Origin: Planctomycetota bacterium
GTDB taxonomy: Bacteria > Planctomycetota > UBA8108 > UBA1146
NCBI GenBank assembly: GCA_002691835.1
Contig: NZJA01000157.1
Span: 2,163 to 14,581 of the forward strand
Direction of reading: 5' to 3'
DNA: 12,419 bases
Numbering within the stretch: the first letter of the stretch is position 1; each line of letters begins with the position of its first letter. Below are positions 8,041-12,419 of this stretch, piece by piece. The notes under the pieces are model-generated. The model searched no databases. It saw only the letters and a program-made list of their open reading frames with translations, and was not told the origin of the DNA. Made by a program: the position numbers and the translations under genes.

Positions 8041-8352
8041 ATGACTCTTCAAATCACTTCCACCAAGAATGATTCGGCCGCTACAATTAAATTAGTTGGT
8101 ACTGTTGATACGAAAACAGCCCCCGAGTTTCTTGCGAAATTGACTGATTTAGATTTGCCATCATTGACACAACTCAAGATTGATATGAATGAAATGACAT
8201 TCATGAGTAGTGCTGGTTTACGTGCTCTTCTATTTGCTAAACAAAAGATGGTACAAAATTCTACTCTTTCGGTCTTTGGTGCTAGTGAGGGAGTTGTAGA
8301 TACGATCAAAAAGACCGGGCTTACGCAAGCTATCGTCATTTCAGAGGAATGA
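8041..8352 (+). CDS. Second STAS-domain anti-sigma factor antagonist (Slr1859-like)
   Basis: A 103-aa STAS protein, paralogous to the one at 5549. It has the strand TIKLVGTVDTKTAPEF (15-30) and the phospho-loop FMSSAGLRALL at residues 54-64, the same 11 residues at the same numbers as the first copy; S56/S57 are the expected phosphosites. Outside this loop the two proteins differ widely, so they are old paralogues and not a recent duplication. It starts 45 bases after glgX without a Shine-Dalgarno. It ends 3 bases before the kinase start, and its last codons (AGAGGA) supply the kinase gene's Shine-Dalgarno. This tight linkage makes it the most likely direct partner of the kinase. Confidence 0.93.
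   Translation: MTLQITSTKNDSAATIKLVGTVDTKTAPEFLAKLTDLDLPSLTQLKIDMNEMTFMSSAGLRALLFAKQKMVQNSTLSVFGASEGVVDTIKKTGLTQAIVISEE
8343..8348 (+). promoter_or_regulatory. Shine-Dalgarno site for the kinase gene inside the STAS gene
   Basis: AGAGGA ends 7 bases before the ATG at 8356 and lies within the last codons of the preceding STAS gene. The arrangement points to translational coupling and balanced amounts of antagonist and kinase. Confidence 0.65.
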
Positions 8353-8355
8353 CTC

Positions 8356-8814
8356 ATGTCAGCTAAATCTATTCATCTCAATGCTTCCATGAAGTATTGG
8401 GATGAATTCATCGCTTTTATTGATGAGGTTTGTGCAACCACTGACCTCTCGTCTACTAAGTCTTATCGATTAAAGCTTGCTGCCGAAGAGCTTCTTTCTA
8501 ATATTGTTCGATCTTCGGAGTCAAATTGTGAAGTAACAGGTCTTCTATCTTCCCTGGAACTTTCTTCTCGCGTTGTGATAGAAAAAGATTCTCATAGCCT
8601 TGAGGTTCTATTCTCCGATAATGCCCCACAATTTGATCCCCAGTTTGATCAACGAGACACCCCTAGCCATATTGAACATCACGTTTCTGCAAGACCTATT
8701 GGTGGACTTGGCTTGTATTTAGTTCAGGATTCAGTTGATGCTATTTCTTACGAGTTTGTTGATGGTCGCAATAGATACATGCTCATGATGGAGTTAGAGC
8801 CTATTCCTCAGTAG
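8356..8814 (+). CDS. Anti-sigma factor / serine kinase, RsbW type (Slr1861-like)
   Basis: A 152-aa GHKL-type ATPase. In the family it phosphorylates STAS antagonists and, when free, binds a target such as a sigma factor. The N box is KLAAEELLSNIVRS (40-53) with E45 and N49. The G1-type box is FSDNAPQFDP (86-95) with D88, and the G2 box is RPIGGLGLYLVQDSVD (113-128). The length is normal for RsbW/SpoIIAB relatives, and there are no membrane segments. It is preceded by a STAS gene (3-base gap) and followed after 88 bases by the phosphatase gene. In Synechocystis, as I recall, slr1861 comes after the phosphatase icfG; here the order is reversed. No sigma factor gene is present in the window, so its output partner is unknown. 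Confidence 0.92.
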   Translation: MSAKSIHLNASMKYWDEFIAFIDEVCATTDLSSTKSYRLKLAAEELLSNIVRSSESNCEVTGLLSSLELSSRVVIEKDSHSLEVLFSDNAPQFDPQFDQRDTPSHIEHHVSARPIGGLGLYLVQDSVDAISYEFVDGRNRYMLMMELEPIPQ

Positions 8815-8848
8815 TATCTGAGTTCCTCAATTATTTAATATTGCTTGA

Positions 8849-8899
8849 ATTATCCCATTATCCCTTTGGGCAGCTAGGTTAGGGGTAGTTACTTTTTTT
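8849..8899 (+). other. Tandem 8-mer and attenuator-like hairpin with T-run between kinase and phosphatase genes
   Basis: ATTATCCC occurs twice in tandem (8849-8856 and 8857-8864). The second copy can pair with GGGGTAGT at 8882-8889 (8 pairs, two of them G-T), and the hairpin is followed by seven T at 8893-8899. An alternative small hairpin, CCC-TTT-GGG (8862-8870), uses the same C residues. The layout resembles a weak intrinsic terminator or attenuator directly before the TTG start of the phosphatase. With a long loop (17 bases) and only three G-C pairs, it may be weak or without function. Confidence 0.3.
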
Positions 8900-8902
8900 C
8901 TT

Positions 8903-11011
8903 TTGTACGCAAGCCGTCGTTCAAGATTTAGTACCAAAAACTCGATATTGCTGGCAACAATATTAGGCGCATTAGGCTTCATACTTAATACAAGTTTTCC
9001 AATTATTTTTATTCTCCATTATCATATTCTTATAGGCTTGTCTGTCGCCTGGTTTGCATTGTTTGTGATGCGTGGATGGTGGCCTGTTGTTGTCTCTATA
9101 CCTGCTGCATTTGCCACTATATCTTTATATGGTCAACCTTATTCAGCTCTTCTCTACATTATAGGAGTTGCTATTATTACATGGATATACCGAAATAAGA
9201 TGTTGGATGATGCAGTCGAAAGGGGGCATGTTGTTTTTGTTGTAATTATTTTCGCTTTATTTGGCCTTGGGCCTTTATCCTTTTTGGCGCACCATTTTTT
9301 ACTTGGTCTATCTTTTGCAAGCGCTAGACTTGTCGCTTATAAGTCTATCTTGAACACTAACTTATCCGTTCTATTCGCTTATTTTGTTTATGTTGTTTTC
9401 AAGCTTGTTTCCGGTGGCCGGAGTGAATATAAACCTAATAGTATTTCTGTGACGGGTCTCGTATTTCTGTCCTCTTACGGCATAATTACATTCGTTGTGC
9501 TTGCTATTAGCATATTTACCCACCGAATCTTGCAGTCTGAAATTATTGATATGTATCATGGCGGCTTACAGGTACAATCTATGAGTATCTGGAAGCAGTT
9601 TGAGGATTCAACGCAGAGTCCAGCTGATATTAGATCAATTCGCGAGACACTTGCGCCAGAAGTTGATTTTCAAATTGTTGTTGATAATCAAAATGTGTTT
9701 TCTTCTAATGAGTCTCTCTTTAATCGCCTTGATTCAGACTATAAAGTTTCTCCTAATAGGTTTCAGGCCGGTGACAGATATGCTGGTTTTAATCTGATTG
9801 TTCCTGCTCAGGTTGATCTCCTTCGACATAAAATGGCTGATAGTTATTATCGCTCATCCTCTGAATTTCAGGTCCCTGGCCAAAATATCGTAGCCAAGGT
9901 CAGTATTGTGCAAAATGCAGAAATTGCTGTTCTCGATGATGTCAGGCTTGTCGCGGCAGATCTGTTTAAGTTTTTGTCGATAGTCTTAAGTGCCGCTGCC
10001 TTTTACAGTCTTTGGCTTTCTTCTAGAGCTGGTAAGGAAATCAATACTCTATTCTCTGTTTCTCATTCCTATTTGTCTGATGCTGGTGATTTGGAAGAGA
10101 ATAATGATAGCGATAGTGTTCCTTCTCGTTCAGTTTTCCGCTATTCACCAATTAGGGAAATTTCAAAAGGAGTTGATATTATTAATCGTAGTTTTACCGA
10201 AATAAGAGACAGTCGTGATTCTATCCGGAAACTCAATGCAATTGCTCAGAAGCAATTGACGAATGCAGGAACCATCCAGCAATCCTTTCTTGTCAAAGAT
10301 TCTCCTACGATGGAATCTATTGACTTAAGCCTATTTATGAAGCCTGCTTATAATGCAGGTGGTGATTGGTATGATGCATTCGCTGTAGGCGATAAGCTGT
10401 TTTTAGTTATTGCCGATGTTTGTGACAAGGGTGTGCCGGCAGCTTTGTTTATGTCTGTATTTCGAAGCCTGATTCGTTACGACACCGTTAGCAGGCCTCG
10501 ATGGAATCTTTCTGATGAAGATGTTGCTAAGCAAATGGTAAATGTAATTACTCATGTAAATGACTATATGAGTACAAACCACGGGGGTGATGTTTATTTT
10601 GCGACAGTTCTCTTTGTTGTCTTGGATCAAAAAACAGGACTTTTGACTTATATATCTGCTGGACACGAGTCGCCCTTGATCTTTCTTCCGTCCCACGAAT
10701 GTATTCAACTCGAAACGACTGGTCCTGCTGTTGGCATTTTCAATAATTCTTTGTACCTTGCCAAATCACTTCTTCTTCCAAAAGGCTCTGCTTTTGTTGG
10801 CTTCACCGATGGAGTTATTGATGCTCGCAACGAACTAGATCAGTCGTTTACTAACGATCGTCTCATTGCTCTGTGTCAGCATTTATTGGTTGACAGGTCA
10901 GATATTTCTTCTCATGACTTTATGGATAGTATTAAGCAAGAGTTGATGTCTCATATCGGTAAAGCAGCTCAGTTTGATGATATTACTCTGGCAGTATTGA
11001 ATTACCGCTGA
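8903..11011 (+). CDS. icfG: Membrane-bound PP2C/SpoIIE-type serine phosphatase (IcfG/RsbU-like) with sensor region
   Basis: A 702-aa sensor phosphatase expected to dephosphorylate the two STAS proteins. Residues 14-207 are very hydrophobic, with about seven or eight membrane segments (MASE1-like by layout). A polar stretch follows (about 208-352), probably outside the cytoplasmic membrane, then another segment (about 353-373). A HAMP-like linker ends in PIREISKGVDIINRSFTEIRDS (416-437), and the SpoIIE/PP2C domain covers about 455-702. Metal-binding motifs are present: GGDWYD (D488), IADVCDKG (D505, D508), FTDGVID (D636) and FDDITLAVL (D692, D693). The start is TTG at 8903: no ATG or GTG lies between the in-frame TGA at 8846 and this point, and it gives a basic N-terminus before the first membrane segment. 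The first in-frame ATG is residue 56, inside the membrane region. The symbol follows the Synechocystis orthologue by context and domains. Confidence 0.88.
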   Translation: MYASRRSRFSTKNSILLATILGALGFILNTSFPIIFILHYHILIGLSVAWFALFVMRGWWPVVVSIPAAFATISLYGQPYSALLYIIGVAIITWIYRNKMLDDAVERGHVVFVVIIFALFGLGPLSFLAHHFLLGLSFASARLVAYKSILNTNLSVLFAYFVYVVFKLVSGGRSEYKPNSISVTGLVFLSSYGIITFVVLAISIFTHRILQSEIIDMYHGGLQVQSMSIWKQFEDSTQSPADIRSIRETLAPEVDFQIVVDNQNVFSSNESLFNRLDSDYKVSPNRFQAGDRYAGFNLIVPAQVDLLRHKMADSYYRSSSEFQVPGQNIVAKVSIVQNAEIAVLDDVRLVAADLFKFLSIVLSAAAFYSLWLSSRAGKEINTLFSVSHSYLSDAGDLEENNDSDSVPSRSVFRYSPIREISKGVDIINRSFTEIRDSRDSIRKLNAIAQKQLTNAGTIQQSFLVKDSPTMESIDLSLFMKPAYNAGGDWYDAFAVGDKLFLVIADVCDKGVPAALFMSVFRSLIRYDTVSRPRWNLSDEDVAKQMVNVITHVNDYMSTNHGGDVYFATVLFVVLDQKTGLLTYISAGHESPLIFLPSHECIQLETTGPAVGIFNNSLYLAKSLLLPKGSAFVGFTDGVIDARNELDQSFTNDRLIALCQHLLVDRSDISSHDFMDSIKQELMSHIGKAAQFDDITLAVLNYR

Positions 11012-11060
11012 ATGGACCAATTAAGTTTTTTCTCTTGTATGTGGTTCCGAATTGCCCTGT

Positions 11061-12143
11061 TTATTCTTGATGAGTCGAGTGAAGGATTTTTTCTGTACTC
11101 ACCCCTGGTGCTGGGTAAAGTGTTGTGCAATCGAAAGCGAAGTCAGCATTGTTGTCTTTGACAATTTCAGCTATTTGTAAAAATACATCTTGTTGAATAT
11201 CAAGGTATTCTTGCCACATTGTTGTCTTCGTGAAGCAGTAAACTTGTAGGTTTAAGGATGAGTTCTCCCAGGCATTGAAGTGTACGAGGATGATCTGTTG
11301 TTGGTCGATTTTGGGGTGGTTTTGAAGAAGGTTTCGTATATCCTTCGTTACGGTGTCAATGATCGAGATATCTTCGTAACGTAATCCAATATTTGCCAGG
11401 ATCCTTCGATTGTACATTTGCCCCGGATTCACGATGCTGTTTGTTGCAAATACGGCGTTTGGTATATACATTGGTCTTCGCTCAAATGTTCGTAGGCGTG
11501 TGTGATACCAGCCAATATTTTCTACGGTTCCTTCCATTCCGTTTGTGCTGATCCAGTCCCCCTCCCTAAAAGGTCGATTGAAAAAGAGCATGAAGCCGGA
11601 GAAGAAGTTTTGGGAGATGTTTTGGGTTCCGAATGCCAGGCCAACTCCAGCGCCTCCTCCCAGAGCGGCTAGTGCTGTTGCTGGAACCCCGAAGGTGATC
11701 ATTACCGCACCAGCGCCAATCACTAGAATTAAAATCGTATAGATCCGGCTCAGAAAGCTGACGGCCATCGACCGATCTTTCGGGTCGTCCATCTTCAGCC
11801 ATCGCTCAAATCGTCTGCTCTCCATGATGGTGTGGCCCAATCGGCTTAGGGCCCACATGACGGCGATGATCGTGATGGTCGCAGAGAGCTTTAAAGCATT
11901 GCTGCCATTCAGCCAGGTCACATTGTCGGCGATTTGACGACCTAGCCAACCCAAGTAAAGAGAGGCACTAAGACCTAATAGCAAGGGTTGTCGAACCGCT
12001 TTGGCGATCATCCCCCCAATATGCTGTCCTCTGCGCTCCATCAATCCGAGGACGAGCCAGAGTATTAATAGGGCAACAGTGCCAACCAAGACTCCAGTGT
12101 TGGAGTGGATGAAATCCACGTCTTGAATGATCTTTTCTTTCAT
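11061..12143 (-). CDS. MscS-family mechanosensitive channel
   Basis: A 360-aa small-conductance mechanosensitive channel of the inner membrane, which releases solutes on hypo-osmotic shock. Four hydrophobic segments are seen at about 16-35, 50-68, 84-103 and 131-151. The pore helix region follows, ATALAALGGGAGVGLAFGTQ (155-174) and NFFSGFMLFFNRPFREGDW (179-197), then the beta domain with GMEGTVENIGWYHTRLRTF (202-220) and YIPNAVFATNSIVN (226-239), all in the usual MscS order. The C-terminal alpha/beta part is complete. The ATG at 12143 has no clear Shine-Dalgarno. The gene converges on the phosphatase gene with 49 bases between stops, where no strong hairpin terminator is seen. Its G+C is clearly higher than that of the icfG-like genes, so it probably belongs to the surrounding chromosome and not to the carbon cluster. 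A link between the two is not supported. Confidence 0.94.
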   Translation of the reverse strand: MKEKIIQDVDFIHSNTGVLVGTVALLILWLVLGLMERRGQHIGGMIAKAVRQPLLLGLSASLYLGWLGRQIADNVTWLNGSNALKLSATITIIAVMWALSRLGHTIMESRRFERWLKMDDPKDRSMAVSFLSRIYTILILVIGAGAVMITFGVPATALAALGGGAGVGLAFGTQNISQNFFSGFMLFFNRPFREGDWISTNGMEGTVENIGWYHTRLRTFERRPMYIPNAVFATNSIVNPGQMYNRRILANIGLRYEDISIIDTVTKDIRNLLQNHPKIDQQQIILVHFNAWENSSLNLQVYCFTKTTMWQEYLDIQQDVFLQIAEIVKDNNADFAFDCTTLYPAPGVSTEKILHSTHQE

Positions 12144-12338
12144 TGCCGCATCGAGGTGTCCTGAGCTTTGCAGTCTGCCGTTTCTTTTGTCATTGGTCAG
12201 GCCGAATTCAGAGGCTGGTCGAGGCCTGTTTGTAATGCCTGAGTTGATTTGTCAGGTTCCACCTTAACTATGTTGATTTTAGATTCTGCTCTCGATGGTT
12301 TTAGGCTTCTACGATTCTCACAGAGTCTGGTGTGATGA
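12144..12338. other. Divergent intergenic region between the MscS and ABC transporter genes
   Basis: About 195 bases that should carry the promoters of both flanking genes. One weak plus-strand match is TTGATT at 12244 with TATGTT at 12269, but the 19-base spacer is long. No RNA gene, repeat or clear terminator was seen. Confidence 0.4.
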
Positions 12339-12419
12339 CTGAACCCTTCCCCTTCACTGATCACGGTTGAACAGCTGAGCAAGATCTACCGGGTTGCCGA
12401 TAAGCAGCCTGGCTTGGCT
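12339..12419 (+). CDS. ABC-2 type transporter ATP-binding protein, N-terminal fragment with unclear start
   Basis: The frame reads LNPSPSLITVEQLSKIYRV and then ADKQPGLA up to the right edge. The stretch ITVEQLSKIYRVADKQPGLA is the typical opening of ATPase subunits of ABC-2 type exporters (the COG4586-like group), just before the first strand of the nucleotide-binding fold; Walker A would lie beyond the window. The frame opens after a TGA at 12336-12338 and holds no ATG, GTG or TTG before the conserved part. Only CTG codons at 12339 and 12357 are available. An ATG at 12335 in another frame would give a natural N-terminus (MTEPFPSLITVEQ) if one base in CCCCTTCA at 12349-12356 were absent. The family call rests on about 20 residues. 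Confidence 0.6.
   Translation, partial: MNPSPSLITVEQLSKIYRVADKQPGLA

Noticed and set aside
8049..8357. A 102-codon frame antisense to almost all of the second STAS gene
   Set aside because: The sense frame is an unmistakable STAS protein, and the antisense product shows no recognisable motif. It is open by codon bias.
8903..8905. A later ATG (residue 56) as the phosphatase start instead of TTG 8903
   Set aside because: It would cut off two membrane segments and start within a hydrophobic stretch. The TTG gives a basic N-terminus that fits the positive-inside rule.
10403..10708. A 101-codon antisense frame inside the phosphatase gene
   Set aside because: It lies opposite the catalytic PP2C domain with its intact metal motifs; no start signal or family resemblance was seen.
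11012..11060. A shared terminator between the convergent phosphatase and MscS genes
   Set aside because: There is a T-rich stretch, but only a 5-bp repeat (CAATT/AATTG) with a long loop; no convincing stem precedes the T-run.
1..12419. CRISPR array, tRNA or rRNA gene, insertion sequence or phage genes
   Set aside because: No regularly spaced repeats, no cloverleaf-like stretch, no transposase or phage protein and no terminal inverted repeats were found. Almost all sequence is accounted for by coding regions.

Overview
The window looks like the chromosome of a cyanobacterium, most likely a marine picocyanobacterium of the Synechococcus/Cyanobium/Prochlorococcus type. The main reason is the plus-strand run of seven genes at 3063-11011. 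It matches in content the icfG cluster described in Synechocystis PCC 6803 (slr1854 to slr1861): a DJ-1/PfpI protein, an AGE-type epimerase, a STAS protein, a GlgX debranching enzyme, a second STAS protein, an RsbW-type kinase and an IcfG/RsbU-type PP2C phosphatase. Most genes have no Shine-Dalgarno sequence, which also fits cyanobacteria. The genus is an inference.

Layout. (1) 1-2684, minus strand: two alpha-amylase superfamily (GH13) genes 30 bases apart. The promoter-proximal one is a cytoplasmic CGTase-like enzyme with a C-terminal CBM20-like domain. The distal one is a liquefying-type (GH13_5) alpha-amylase that runs off the left edge in the middle of its catalytic Asp codon. (2) 2685-3062: a 378-base divergent control region with four short dyads. 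(3) 3063-11011, plus strand: the seven-gene icfG-like cluster, with gaps of 88 bases or less and two tight junctions (a TAATG overlap into glgX; a 3-base gap into the kinase gene). (4) 11061-12143, minus strand: an MscS-type mechanosensitive channel, convergent with the phosphatase gene. (5) 12339 to the right edge, plus strand: the first codons of an ABC-2 type transporter ATPase that lacks a normal start codon in frame.

How the genes fit together. The phosphatase (membrane sensor plus SpoIIE/PP2C domain), the kinase and the two STAS antagonists form a complete partner-switching module. A signal at the membrane would set the phosphorylation of the STAS proteins, which would then hold or release the kinase and its unknown partner. 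The module is interleaved with alpha-glucan enzymes (GlgX, the AGE-family protein) and sits back-to-back with two intracellular amylases. The arrangement suggests control of glycogen or maltodextrin turnover by carbon or energy status. In Synechocystis, icfG is known for coordinating inorganic-carbon and glucose metabolism. No sigma factor or other obvious target of the kinase is encoded here.

Composition changes along the window. The amylase and icfG genes are AT-rich in many stretches (hand counts of 19/60 G+C at 2101-2160 and at 9001-9060). The MscS gene is richer (38/60 at 11641-11700, 35/60 at 12001-12060). No tRNA, rRNA, CRISPR array or insertion sequence was seen.
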